A stretch of DNA of 64,000 nucleotides from Aurifilum marmelostoma (lineage: Eukaryota > Ascomycota > Sordariomycetes > Diaporthales > Cryphonectriaceae), in the NCBI GenBank assembly GCA_027559495.1, contig JAMXSV010000026.1:682001-746000 (forward strand), given 5' to 3'. Position numbers and translations under genes: made by a program. Below the pieces are notes generated by a model that saw only the letters and a list, made by a program, of their open reading frames with translations, made no database searches and was not told the DNA's origin. Positions 12,326 through 26,137 of this stretch are shown piece after piece. Numbering within the stretch: the first letter of the stretch is position 1; each line of letters opens with the position of its first letter.

Positions 12326-12776
12326 GGTGATCGACGTATGTGGATGAGGCATCGGCCGCTTAGATATTCTCCGTGAGTAGGTTGAGCCGGGGAATCTGCA
12401 CACGGAAGGGGGCCCCCGACTTTATGTGAAGAGAGTTGGCATTTATATCAACGGGCTGCTGGTCAAGGGCCGCATTTTCGGGTCGTAGTAACGGTGCCCC
12501 CAAAATTGGTCCTCCTCGGGGAAATCAAATGCGGGGAAAAAAAGAGTGAGACAGTAGAGGGAAAGAGATCTGAGAATTGATCTTCCTTGGGGAGGGATCG
12601 TGGGTGAGGTGAAGTTGCAGAGTCAAGTAAAAATGGGACCTTTCCGGGGTTGAGGCTGCAGGTGACCAAGTGACCTCGTCGTCAGCCGGCTAGCCGTTCG
12701 TTGTTTTTTTTTTTTTTGTGCACACACCACAATAGACGGCACCAGGCTCGAGTCCAGGGGGATAGTGGAGAGAAAG

Positions 12777-12778
<2 letters not shown>

Positions 12779-12812
<34 letters not shown>
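12779..12812. repeat. (GT)17 microsatellite
   Basis: An uninterrupted GT run, followed about 100 bp later by a G16 run at 12910-12925. Both lie upstream of the PLC start. Confidence 0.95.
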
Positions 12813-12813
<1 letters not shown>

Positions 12814-14110
12814 AAGGTGTGTGTAGAGGTGCGTGTCTGTATACACACGGATGGCTGCAGGTCGGGTACCGCAGGTCGAGAGAGAGAAAAAGAGAGCTAG
12901 AAGAGAAGAGGGGGGGGGGGGGGGGAGGAACTGGTGCTGATAGGTGTAGGTCCTAGCCAGGAACCGGTACAGGTCGTGTACTGCTACCGTGCACGGAAGA
13001 GGCGCGAAATTGCGCGGTGGGCCAGAGTCGGGACAGGAAGGAAGTGGGATGGGCCCCCAGTGATATTTGACTGTGCGCAAGTCGCGATACCTTGGCCGCG
13101 GACGTATTGGTGATGTGGCAGACCGTCATGCAGGTGGACAGATTCGGCTGCCATGCGCTAGCTGGGGAATATGCGAGTCCCACAGCCAAGTACTTCGGGT
13201 CGCCAGCTGCAGGCGTGCTGGGAGGGTCGTGAGGTGGGATGGCGATCGTTTCCCCGAGGTGATGGCTGCAGCCAGGCGAGAAACCAAAGCACGCCAGGCG
13301 TCGAGCTGCAGTCCTCTTGTGTCTCCTTCTTTTGTTGGCTTATGTTGTTTTCTTTTCCTTCACTCTCTCTGGTCCCTGGGCCTATGCCGGCCGGTCCTTG
13401 CCGTCCTTTTTTCTGCTTCTTTCTCGCACGCAACAGATATGGTGGTTATAGGTTGAATGCGCCCTTGTTTTACCACCCTGGAGAGAAGAAGCCTCCCTGC
13501 CGCGTCGAGCTCTTGTTGGGCCTGCACAGAGAATGTCCGCCTCTCGCCTCTTCCTCTTCGTGCAGTCGTCGCAAGGCCTAATAGCAGCACACCAACAAGC
13601 ACAGACGCACGCGCGCGCGCGCTGAAGAGGGAGCTGGCCCCCACGGTCCTAGATACAAGGCAGAGGCGCCAGAAGGGTTCGACCCAAGGTCGAAGCAATG
13701 GCTCGGCGCAAGGTGACTCGGGCTGCCGAGGTCTTCACAGGAGATCTGCGCAGCTGAATTGGAATGTGTAGCGTAGAGATTTGGTTCGAAGGTTCGGGAC
13801 GTTGCTGTCGTCTCGGGGCGTGTAGCGACAGCTGGCCGTCTATCGTTGGAGTCAGGATGCCTGCGTCCAGGTCTGGCTGGTCAAAGAGGTTGCGTGCGGG
13901 CCGTCCAGCGTCGTCAGGCGTGTCTCGAAAGGTACGAAGGATGCGTAAAGATTCTGCCCTCAGCGACACGTTCAAGGTCGGCCTAGGATGTAGAAGTGAA
14001 ACCTGAGTATGGGGGGGGGGAGGGAAGGGTGTGCGCTTGTATGCGTGTCTGCAAGAACACAATGCTAGGAGGATAGTGTGTGAGGGAGAGAGGAGACTTG
14101 GTGGTGGTAG

Positions 14111-14195
14111 TCCAGTCCAGTCCAGTCCAGTCCAGCAGCAGTGGTGGTGGTGGTGGTGGTGTTGGTGGTGTTGATGATGGTGGTGGTGGTGGTGG
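14111..14195. repeat. (TCCAG)5 followed by GGT-rich trinucleotide repeat
   Basis: Five perfect TCCAG units (14111-14135) run into CAG and then GGT repeats with a few GTT/GAT interruptions. Confidence 0.9.
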
Positions 14196-17100
14196 AAACA
14201 TTTGGTCGAGGGGGGGGTGGTGGGCGTTTTCTTAAGTGCGTGGTGCTAGCCTAGTGGGCATGGCCGCGAAATTGAGACAGGGGATGAGGCCATGGCAATG
14301 GAGGGACGTAAGAGCAGCGCAGAATAGCACACCAGAGCCACTACACAAGAGGTCAAGAGTGGGTACGTGTAGTCGAGAGAAAAGAGAGCCCAACAGGGTT
14401 CATAGCTGGATGATTTTCGCAGTCGTTACAAAAAGTCGTGCTGAGCAAGTACTAGAGAGAGGTACGGGAAGGGGGGTCAAGGTCTGAATGAACGGCCTTT
14501 GGGGTCGGGGGGGGGGCCTTGCGCAGCGGTACGTATAGGGTACAAGTGACTGTTTGGCGGGCATGTGGGGCAGGTACAGGACTAGCCGGGTACATGGACG
14601 GGTACACGGTACAAGGGCGGATGACAATCTTGGTTTTCTGCAGCTCGGGATGGGGGGGTGGGCGGGGGAGCCCGAGTGTGAGCGAAGGGGAAAGGGTCGA
14701 ATATGGTCAGGAGACTGGGTGACATGGGTCTCTTTCATGGGTTGGTTAGCCATTGGGAGAAGGGGAGAAAAAGAAAAAAGAGGAAAGAAAAATAAGAGGG
14801 CAAGGGCAGGGCAGGGCAGCGGGAGCAGGGGCCAAAAGTAGGTAGACTCATGTATACTGTACCGAGCGCCTCGCTAAAAAGCACGCGCGGGGTGGGCTGG
14901 TCTGCGCGCAGTGAGGGTGTACCCTGTCCAGTACCTGGTACAGGTCCACAGGTCTTGTCGATCAAGCTCCAGCCGCTCATCTTCTCAAACCCGTTGCATT
15001 GTTGACTGCCATATTGAAAATGTGTCCTCGAGACAGGCTAATCCCAGGAACCGTCCACTTCTCTCCGCTCTGGAGGCCAAGGCGCAAGGGCAAAAAAAAA
15101 AAAAAAAAAAAGGTTCGCATACACGTGCGACCAGCGCAGGAGAGAAAAATGTTAATCGAGGCACATTCGCCGGCATTGTTACAGTACTACTTAGTCTGGA
15201 AAATTCTCTCGGGCAAGAGAGATGCAACAGGGCGGCCTTGGCCAAGGGGTGTGTGGTGGACTTGCTGGGACAGGAAAAAAAAAGATTGGGTCAGTGAAAT
15301 TGACGTGGCCCGGCAAGAGAGGTGACGACACAACCAAAGACGTCACCAACAAACCACCACGGTGTGTGTCCATAGTGCTACCATGGTAATGTACCATGCA
15401 ATACTCCAGATCTTCACAGCATGACCAGACCAGGGGGGGCCATGTCACCATACATGGTAATTGGTAGTACCGCACAGGTGTCACTTCTCAAGAAACCCTT
15501 TGCTGGTGCGCGCTCTCTTGGTGGGGCGCGACACTGTGAAGGGTTTTTGGGGGGGGGTTTAAGGGAAGGTCTGGGGGGAGGGGTGCGCTGAAGGCCTACT
15601 GCGCTGCCCTAATATGTACATTTACCACTGCCACAAGACCACTCTCACCTCTTTGATGCCGGACTATCGGCACCGACAGCTGGCGAGGAAAGAGTTATCC
15701 CATCACAAGGGGGAAGAGGCTCCAGAGTCACTGCCTGATTGACAATCGTCCCTTCCCCTTTCCTGGGTACCGTATATCACGGCTGCAGTCTCTGGGCAAT
15801 CTCTCTCTCTCTCTCTGGCTCTTGAGTACTGTACATACATAGTACTTGCTGGTCTTGATGTGGAGCCAAGCTCAAATCTGACGGCCGATGTACATTACCC
15901 ACACACCCATCACCGTCGGCTTCTTTCTTCTGCGCTGCTCTCAGGAACAGGCGGTCGCAACCCCAAGGCCAAACGGCAACTCGACCCGTCTCCTCTTTTG
16001 CGCACGCACACACATATGTTGGGACAAGGCAACCACAGCCTAACCACATCTGCTAACACATGGTATCAGATTTCAGCTACTACCTACACTGTACAGATAG
16101 CGCCAACGGCTGAAAGTCAACCTGAGAGAAGCTTGGACGGCGATGAAAGCTAACCACTGCAGCTTTTGCAAGCCCTTCCAATGCACAACAACGCTGACGA
16201 TTCGACACACACACAACAGACAACAAAGGAAGCCCCGTTTCCCAATTTCCCCCCGCCAGTCTGAGTCATTTGATGACCACGATCCGCGCGCGGGAGAGAG
16301 CTCGACAATACGGTGAAGCCTTATAACACGGCTGTGTATTCTTGCCCAAGCGCTTACACTTCTCATCTTGCCCAGCACCCTCCTATCAACCCCCCCCAAC
16401 CTGCCTGTTCCTCTTGGTGGACACACACACGCGCGCGCACGCCTGTCTCCCTTGCCTGTTCACCGGGATGGGGTCAAGTTCAGCTTGCCATGTTCGGGCT
16501 TCTGAGACAAGTTTCCTCTTGTTTTCCCTTCATACTTGTGTGAATTCATTCATTCATGCCTTAACTGGGATCGGGAGCGGGGAGGGGGGGGGAGAGGTAG
16601 ACGGGGAGATCATCGCCAATCCCGCCTGTACGCAGGTGCCGTCCTCATTCCGCGACGAGCACCGGCGGGGAACATTCTGTCATGGCTCCAGTGATCAACC
16701 AAAACAATTGGACATTCGACTCGTCCACGCCTGACAGACCGCATAGAGACACATCACCAAGAAACCTGGCCGGGGCATCCGTGCTGCGGATCCGCGCACG
16801 CGTAGTTTCACAGTGCCGCCGTGAATTTTGATATCTTTGGTCGCCTTTTGCGCAGCGGCATAAGTATACATAAACATAGGCATCAGCATAGCAATACATA
16901 GTAAGGTGGTCCTCTCAATCAATTCGGTAGGTCAAACGTAGAACCACCGTGCCCCCCCCCCTCTCTCCGGTTGCGCCACAATAGCAACAAAGAAGGAATA
17001 GAAGGGAAAGGAAGAAAAAAAAAAGGAGAATTAAAAATCCAAAAAACCGGGCCGCCGCAGCATTGACATCGGAATTGCTTGTCGTTCTCAAGTTGATGGG

Positions 17101-20100
17101 TTCTGGCCAGTCTTGGCCCTTGATCATGAAAAGAACTTTAAAAGACATCACATATTGACAAGAGGATTGCGTGTTGGGGAAAAGTAAGAGTCTGGACCGG
17201 TCCAGTGCATGCCCTCCCCCAGCACCCCGAGGGGAGAAAAATTGTCGTCGCTCGGGTCCAAAATCTCAATCCCGCGAGCCAAGGGGCCCCGGGCCAAAAC
17301 AAAGACACAACAACTCGGGCGTCGCAGGCTGTCAGGGCTGAAGGGTGTGGCGCACTGCTATCCAGCTGTGGCAGCTCGCGTCTTCTCTTCTCTTTTCTCC
17401 TTTTCTCTTTTGTTTCTTTTCTGACAACTTCTCGTCCCCTTGTCACCGCCAGGGTCTCACGGCCCTCGAGTGACCAGGGGTCTCTTGTGTTCTATTGCCT
17501 GTCGTTATTTATATAGCGCACACCTCAGACAACAAATTCAGCTTCTGACTGGGCTGAGTGGCCCCCCCCCCCTCGCTCAAGCCTTGTCTTGCCGACTGAG
17601 GCCGCCCTGTGCTCGGGGTGTTTGTTATTGTCATCTCGAACTGCATGAAGCGGACGGTACATTAGATCGGTCCCTCCGGGGTAATATTCTCTCCTTGTCG
17701 CTGGTCGGCGCGTCCACAGTGGCAAGTAAAGCGTGTGGTGTGTCGAGCAAGAGGAGACTGTGCGACAACCATCAGCCTGCCTGCCACCTGCACGTAGCAT
17801 GATCGAATCGCTGCTACCGTGGCACTTGGTCATGGGTAATTGGTACCAGAGAAAGAACCTAGGCTGTGCCCCACCTTGTTATTGTAGATTGCAAGCAGCG
17901 CCCGGCCAGCGTGATGACAGCCCGTATGTAGTGGCCGCAACGGCGTCGCAATCAATCGCGTCGAAACCTTTTTCTGGATGCGTGGAGCCTGCACGAAACA
18001 TGCTGTCAATGTTGCGGTCCCACTTTTCATATCTCTCTTCTTCGTTTCCTTTCTTTCCTCCCTTTTTCCCTTCATCTTCGACAGGTGTGTGGCGGGCCAT
18101 GGGGGCTGTACAAAAGGCGTCCAAGATTGCACGCCGTGTACGTAGGGGGGACAGGGACACAGGGAATATGACTATCATGTGCACGGCAGATTGTAGTGCA
18201 TTTCTGCTAAGGGAGGGCGCTTGGCTTTACGTAAGCTGACTCTGCTAGCGCTGGCCTAAGCAGCGTCGAATCTTGTCCAAGCTGATTACAGCCCGACTTC
18301 GCAATGACGGCACTGCTGTGTAGCACGTGTGTGTAAGCCTGTGTGTGTGTGTGTGTAAGAGAAGAGAATTGCGTGTGCGCCGTCTGCGACTGGACCGTCT
18401 TGAAACGCGCCATCAATCCTGTTCCTCCACAGAAAGTTCTCTTCTTTTCCCTCTTCCGATCTACTAGAGAAAACAGCACCTGGGCGCCGAAGATGGTTTG
18501 GTGGCCTTTTCCTAGGCTGCAATGGGCTAAGGAGGACAAATAAGGCTGCTTGCCGTCCCTGATCAACAGCGACGATGCGCCCATCACTGCCAAAGCGAGG
18601 TGATGATCAGCCACTTGTGCGTTCGTGATGGGATGGCAGCCGGACTGCCGGGGCAGGATGGCTTGCGCTAAGCGTGGTAGTGTGAAGCTTTGTTTGTGCT
18701 TGGCTCCTCCCCTCGACCAAGTCGTGCTTTGGCTTGTTTTCCTTTTTTGCTCCTCACTCTGGTGATCTCCACCCCCCCTCCCCTCTGATGATGTGGCCTC
18801 TGCACGACGCCGCTGGCGACAAGGTGATCAGCGGCGCGTCTGCCGCCGCCGCCGCCGCCGCCGCTGCTACTATTACATAGTACTCCCAGCCGTTGTTGTA
18901 GTCTGCTCTGCCGAGATTTTTTGCTTGCTCCAGGGCTGTGAGAGGGTGATCATCAGGGTTTCAGATCACGGTTCAACAGTCCTACGGTGTGCTTGAAAAG
19001 CGAACGAAGAGATTCTGTCATGTCTAGGCGAGGTCGCCTCCTGTTGAGGCCGGCGGGATGCAACATAGCTCCATCAGTTCGTCGTGATTTTGTGCGCCCA
19101 GTAAAAATACAGACTCCACAGAAGGGCTGTAGAACAGCAATGGAAGAAGCTGCTGCAGGCTTCTGCGGATGTCATCCCACCCCCCCTCGCCCCCTCCCTC
19201 CAACCAGAAGCAAGGGGAGAGGCAGATGTACCGGGTACAGAACTTTTCACCCCCTTCCCACCTTCCCTACCCCATGCTGACAAGGATGCAGCCTTGTCGC
19301 AATCATCCCTGTTCGAGAGTGCCTTTTTCCCACATGGCCAAGCAGGGGCCGTGTGGCAGTCGGCGGCAAGGGGGGTCATTTCGGTCCGCCCGCCCAGGTC
19401 TATGCGTTGCCTTTGCTGGGCATCGAAACTTCTATCGAGTCCTGTCGAGATGTTTCATGCAGGTCACTTCCGGGGCATTATTGCGATGGAGCATCCTCAG
19501 GTCGAGCTAAATTTTGTTTCCCCAGCCTTCTATTTTGGGGAAGGGGGGGGGGGATTGGCTGGGTGTGCTCAGCCTGCAGTTCATCCACCCCCCCCCTTGA
19601 GTCGGCTAATCTTGGGTGAGTGTGCTATGCCGCCTTATACTAATAGACCTTTTTCATACTATAAAGCTAGCAAGCAGTATTGCATCACGTCGTCGCACCG
19701 GCAGCGCAATGGCGAGCCGACAAAGAGAGCATCGCGCGTCTTGGAGGTCACCGACGGCGTGTGGGCTAGTAAAAGCAGTCCAGACCGGGCGCGAGGAAGA
19801 AATGCGTGTGGAATCTGAGATGCAATGCTACAGTTCATGCTGGCCTCGTGGACGAATCTGGGTACTGGAGCCGACATCGTGGGACTGCTCGCAACCGAAC
19901 AGCTACTCGTGCTTCCGTGTGCTGCAGCAAGCCTCCCGTCTGACGCCAATGCGATGGGCCCAGAGCCTCGAGACTCGCCATGTGGACTGGTGTTCCATAT
20001 TCTGCTGGCGTGTACTCTGTGTTGTGCATCCTGATCTGCTGAGGATTCTTGACTTTGGTCATGGGGCGAGAAGCAGGATTTCGTACCACTCAAGCATAGC

Positions 20101-23041
20101 CCACAGGATGCAGGAGTGGATGTAACGGTTGTGCTATATTTGTGACGGCACACGCTTGTACGGACGTACCTTCTTGTGGCCCGCCCTCATCTTGAGAGCT
20201 GCAGCTGATCGAACGGAGTCGACGCATCCATCCTCACCCGGGGGAGGATGAGATGTCATCAAGACACCTTGTCGCAAGTGAGAACAAACGCCAAGCAGCT
20301 GCCAAGTCGCGATCGCATGTATTGATGACACGGTCGATAAACGAGTACGACATCTTTCGTCGGACCCACACACGGGAGGAAAGCTGTAGAGACACAAAGT
20401 CTACCTTGCTCTGGGCGAGAGCAAGATTGGGCAGACGCAGTACGAGCAGGCCCGGGCAGGTGTCTAGCACATGCAAGAGAAACATGGTTTGACGGGCCGC
20501 CAACAATCGAGGCATCATGACTGCCTGGCATGGTAAATGCAATGGTAGCTACTAAGGTACATAGTACTAGTCAAGGTACTACTTCACTACTACGGTACAG
20601 CGGCAGCCGGAAGCGGCAGGGGCACATGTCCAAGTTGCCAAGGTACCTGGGAGGGGTAATCGCGGTACAGTCACGGCACCGATGTCGGCCAAATTTCAGG
20701 TTGGGCGGCAGAAGGAAGGTCCAACTGGCAGAACTTCGTCTTCGTAGGGCAATAGGGAACCCAGAACTTTGAGGCAACGACGAAGCTCTCTTGTCTATTG
20801 TGGTTTGGGTTTTGTTTGGTTTTCCTTTTTTTTCCTTCCCCGTCTTAATTTCCCAATTGTGTCAGGCACGACCGTCACCAATCCCTTGTCTGCATCATTG
20901 TCACCGACTCCTTGTACCTTTTCCTTCTGAAGTCTATCCATCACCCAGCAGGTGCCACAAGCTCGGTCAGTGTTGGGAACATGAGACAGCGTCAGCGATC
21001 GTACTGGGGTTGTCACTCTCACCGTTGTACAAATGTGCTCGGTAAGGGAGGCAACGAAGTAGCATGGGCTTTTCTTTTTTTTCCTTTGCCCTTCCTTGAG
21101 GCGGGCTGTGCGGCCGCCTCGTCACATCGCTTCCTGGAATTTCTCACCGCCTACTTACCGGTATTTCTCAACATCAGGCCAGCTTGGCATCGACTGTTGT
21201 TCCTGGCAAGGTCTTACGTATGCGTACGGACGGAACACGGCATCGTTGTCGATGAAGATTGTCAACCAGACCCCCTGAACTGATGGGCGGCAAGAGCTGA
21301 CAAGGATCATGACCCTCCCACTGTGACGACCTAAGTCTCTCTCGAGCACATCCCGCGTTACGCATACGAGCTCATGCCGGCTAGCTAGCTGCTCAGGGAC
21401 GGACAGACGTTGCATTAGGGTTATCATGCTTATCAGAGAGGACCACCTATCCCTTACGACACCCGCCGGCCCCCAGTCCTAGATGCCATCTAATTGGCAG
21501 GAGGGGGGGGATCAGAGGCCGTCACGAGGCCTTGCACTGCGGCTCCTGCTCCAGGCTGCTCCTTGCGCGGCGTCGATTTGTTGGTTCTCTCTTCACAGCC
21601 CCGCAATGGCCCCAATCATGACGACGGAATTGGGATTGACGCCTGGCACGTTTCCTTTTGGATGGACAGGCTTGCAGACTGGCATGGCGTGCCTTGGAAC
21701 AGGCCCTGCTTGTCTTCGTCTGGAGGATCGCTGAGGACCCATTGCCGTGCTCTCATTCGTCAGTCCGAGCCGTCCCTCGGAACAGCTCCCAGCCCTCTGA
21801 CAGGCTGCCTCATCTGGGCCGCCGAGATTGGGTGGCAGCAAGCGAGCGTGCTAGGTCCCTTTGATACGCTCTCGCGACGCCTGCAACTGACCTCGGTGAA
21901 AGAGACACATCTTTCACACCGCTTTTCTGAGGAATTTTGCTTTTCTTCTCTCTTTCTAATGGTCCTCCTGGGGCGGCTGTCGGGGTCGCTCTCGGATCGA
22001 TGGAGCCTCGAAACCTCAGCGGGTCCTAAAGTTGGAGGACATCGTTCCCTGTCCATCAGACCCCGGACGGGCGCATAGGGTCGCCGTGAGCCGCCTACCC
22101 TCCTCGGCCAGGGCCGATGGCGAACCGTGATGAGCACACCGCAGAACCAAGCTCCGGCAATACCAATTGCTTTCTTGTAGATGGCATGATGCCAGTGTTT
22201 TTATTTTATTTTTTTGCGGCCGTCTTGATCCTGCTCCTCCTCCCTTGCCATTCCTTGGGCACCTGTCCTCCCGGCGGTTACGTTGGGCGGAGTTGCAATC
22301 ACATTCGTCGATCATCATACTGTGTTGTATACTTTGGCTGCGAGGTATCGAGTACACACCGAGGTACTCTAGGAAACACAGAGACATACAACCTCTCTCC
22401 CACTCTGCGCTTCTTTGCCGACGTGCTAGTCAAGGATAGATGACTGACAGCCAGTTTCTTTTTTGACTTTGACCAAAATGTTGACTTTGCTTACAAGTAT
22501 GTCTGCTGATCAACCGCGCCAGCGTCGTCATTTGCGACTGCTACAAACACAGCCCAATGGTATATTAGATGACGGCTTGCGGTCCGAGTGTGACAAGGCA
22601 TGTTCGCATCCTAAGCCTCCTGGCGGTACGAGGCGACTTTTGGCTCATTTGTCTCCGCGGGCTATCCTGTCGACCTCGGAAAGCTAAGCCTCAATTCGAG
22701 CTTTGGAACATGCCGCCTCTTCCGCAAGAAAGTCCTGAGGCATGCCGCTCTCTGCGCACATAGTACTGGAAATCCGAAGCCACCCGAGTCACATTGATGC
22801 AGGATCAAGTGGAATCTCAGCACAGCTACACCTCTCATTTGGTACACAACAACACTAGATCGTGACGTGGAAACTATTGGATCGATCCGACCTTTCAAGC
22901 TGCAGCCAAAGACACCCCCCTGTTCTCACAAGGGCACCACCATCTTGGCATTCCCATCCGAACCGCTACGTGACTTTGTCACACAATTTTGTCCCCTGCA
23001 TGGGTGCTCCCCAAGTCTGGCCATCGTCCTTGTGCTTCTTG

Positions 23042-23100
23042 TTTTTTTTTTTTTTTTTTTTTTGAAATAAAGTAGGCAAAGGAAAAAAAAAAAAAAAAAA
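23042..23100. repeat. T22-spacer-A18 inverted homopolymer
   Basis: T22 (23042-23063) and A18 (23083-23100) are separated by 19 bp, so the segment can fold into an 18-bp A:T hairpin. Confidence 0.85.
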
Positions 23101-26100
23101 GAAGAAGAAGAAGAAGAGAAGGAATGGAAAAACCCTCTAAGATGCACTACGTAAAGCGCACCACATTCCAGACATAAGTTGAGGCTGTTGAGTTTACATG
23201 GAATCGTGCATCACGACACAAATGAGAAAAGAGCTTCCAATCTGCTACAGACGTCGGTGCGCGTCAAGTTGCGCCCGTCTCCACAAGTGGTTGTACTGTG
23301 TACGTATGTATGAACTTGGTGAGGTACGACGACAAGATATCGACTGAGCGCAATAACGAAAAGTCTAAGAGGCGAAAGCATGAGCACTCCGTCAAACAGG
23401 TTGGACAAGAATAAGTTAAATTGTCTCCAATGCTCTCTCGAGAGTCGCCGTTGTCAGGCTCGAGGCGCACTGCCCGTCAAGTCGAGGTACATTGGGTACA
23501 TCATTCCAGCTCCAACGCCACCATCATAGTACGTGAAAGGCGGCGGGCTGGCTTACAGACCTACCCCATCCCATTTCCCGAATGCGCCCCCAGCTGGCTG
23601 CTGCCACTCGTCAGTTCTTGTCCCGACGGCATTCCATAGTATTACCATGCAGCCAGCCATACAGCCCATAGTACTCGGGCTTCTTTATGGCCTCGGTCAG
23701 AGGGTAGAGAAATTAGGTTGCGTCGGAAAGTCATTGCATATGGTCATATTGTTCACATGTTGATGGCCTGACCCTGCTGGTTTCAAAGTTTCGGGCAGGG
23801 ACCAGGGGCCGCCCGCTACCACTCACTAATCGCATTTCAACTGTACCATTCTTCCCACCCTTGTTGACCCATCGCACACTCGGTGTAGTAGCTCCAGCCG
23901 AGATGCCATATATCTGAGATACCACAGTATGACCACAGAGCCATCAAGCTGTCCAGATGGCCGGAGAGGAAGCCTCGATCCCGGGCTCTCAGCTGGCACA
24001 ATCTGACCTGTTGGGGGTTCGCCGACCAATGTCGACGCTGGAATGTCTCTTGCTTTGCCGTGTCTCACACCCAGGCCTTGTCGTTCATTTGCATGTCGAA
24101 GGTTACCGGATGATGACAAGAGAGAGCGAAAGAGATTGTGAGTCTGAATGCACCCTCATCTTGCCCCATGGCACACCGACACCCTATCTCGTGGGGGCGG
24201 GGGGCAGAATGACAGTGAGCCTCGTCTCGAGCTCCAAATGCCGATAAGGTGGTTGTCGTCGATGCAGGACTACTGCGGTGTGCTAACTTCAGTGGCATCA
24301 GAAACTACGCCACCGACGTGCTTGTTTCCAGCAGGACCACAGACATCTACTTGTATCGTCCCTCTCGGGAGGGGCCGTCGCATGCCGAGCGCATGCCACT
24401 GTGCACCCAATGGCGGTTCCTGAATGGCCGGGGACGAGGAGAGATGCAACCCTCATTCACACCCAGTCGAGGCAGAGGTCAGGGGTAAACACCCGGTCAT
24501 CTGCATGAAGTGCGAGGACGACTTCCAATCTTGTTCACCGGTCAGAGATCAATCGCTCCCAAGGAAATGAAAAGTGATGAAATGGAGCCTAACGATGCGC
24601 AACATTGTCGCAATGGTGGGATGAAGATGCACAGATCTCATCCCGGCAATTGCAAAAGACATTCCGCGGCCTGCCCGTGCATCACGCCACCCCTCGGAGC
24701 CGCTACGCATTGCGACCACACCGGCCAGTGCGCAGTGGGATGACCTCACCTGGAGGTGCGCGGCATTGTGGTCCGGATTTGCCATTACTGGAAAGTATCA
24801 CCCGAGAACCTGAAGGGACGCGGCAGCATTCAAGCCTCTTCTTTCTTTTTCTTTTTTTGCTTTTGCTTTAGTTTCAAGGAGCCTGTCGATTTATTCGAGT
24901 CCCTTTCTTTACTTGGCTTATTGCACCGCGGCAGGTGTCATGGGATGAACCCGGGAGGCCCTCATCAAAAGGGAGAAGGGAAGGCCTGTATGGGTCATCT
25001 TCTTTACAAAGGACCCGCCAAACACACTTGCATCAGACAAGATTATCCGTCACTTTTGAGGATATCCATGGTCGCGGAAAGCCATTCCTTCATGCCGCCG
25101 ACCGGAACGGTTCTCCGGGAGCCTTCACCAGCGACCTTTGTGGAGAGTGAACCTCGGGGCATCCAGTGTGGATAGGGTGATAGGGTCCGGGTACAATGCG
25201 GCCGGGCACAGCGCAGCAGTCCATCAGGCCGGATCCTTGGAGCACGCAGTCGCGGACGGAACTCTGTAAGCCCTTTCATTTCTTCATCGTTCGATGCTGC
25301 CTGAGGTAATGCCTAGCGGCCCAAACATCCGGTCCACCAGATTATATTTTCTGGCTGTGCGACAAGCCCGACAACTGCTTCTAATGCCCGCCGTGGCGAA
25401 GGGGGGGGGGATAATCACGCCCGGCCAGCTGCCCCGTGGAAACCCCCCCCCCCCCCCTCTTTGTTTTTTTTGTCCTTTTTTTTTTTCTCTTGCTTTCTTT
25501 GAAAAAAAAAAAGAAGAAGAAAAAGAAAAAAGAGCTCTTTATTCTTGGGTTTATTTTTCGGATTCCTTGAACCGTCTCTCCCAGCAAGGATGATCAGCAA
25601 AAGCAAATCTTGCGCCAGAACTGACTACAGGGCTGGTAGGGTCAGATCAGGTGCCTCATCTCGTGCTACAGATTTTCCCCATCTGGTCCACACCTGAGCA
25701 CCAATGGTACCAGGCAGTACTGTACAGTACGTCGCGTGGTGAGCTTACTGCCTAGGCATCTGGCATGTCACAACCCCCTTTTCGGGTTGCACTATGTAAT
25801 CCCAGCGCTGTATGTGGGACGCCTGGGCGGGGACCGAAACGCAAGTCATCATTACTTGCAGGAAATGGCAGGGTTCCTATCGTGGGGAAACAGCCCTGTC
25901 GATTTGTTTCAGGGCGTTTCTCGCATGGGATGACCGCCGCCATCGCAAGCATTATCGATCACAATCTCGACGAGCCACAAAGGGGTCTCCAAAAGTGGGC
26001 TCCAGGCCCATGGCGTACGCACGGAGGCTTTTCAACAGGGTCGCCGGGAGCAGAGAAGACGGCCCATCATTGCTGATGCTCTTTCTTTCCGACGGGAGGG

Positions 26101-26105
26101 CAGAG

Positions 26106-26137
26106 AGGTAGGTAGGTAGGTAGGTAGGTAGGTAGGT
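26106..26137. repeat. (AGGT)8 tetranucleotide repeat
   Basis: Eight perfect units. A related imperfect AGGT/AGGC repeat occurs in the 5' leader of the gene starting at 44492. Confidence 0.9.

Noticed and set aside
26106..26137. AGGT array considered as a CRISPR-like or satellite array
   Set aside because: A simple tetranucleotide microsatellite without spacers; CRISPR is not expected in a fungal nucleus.
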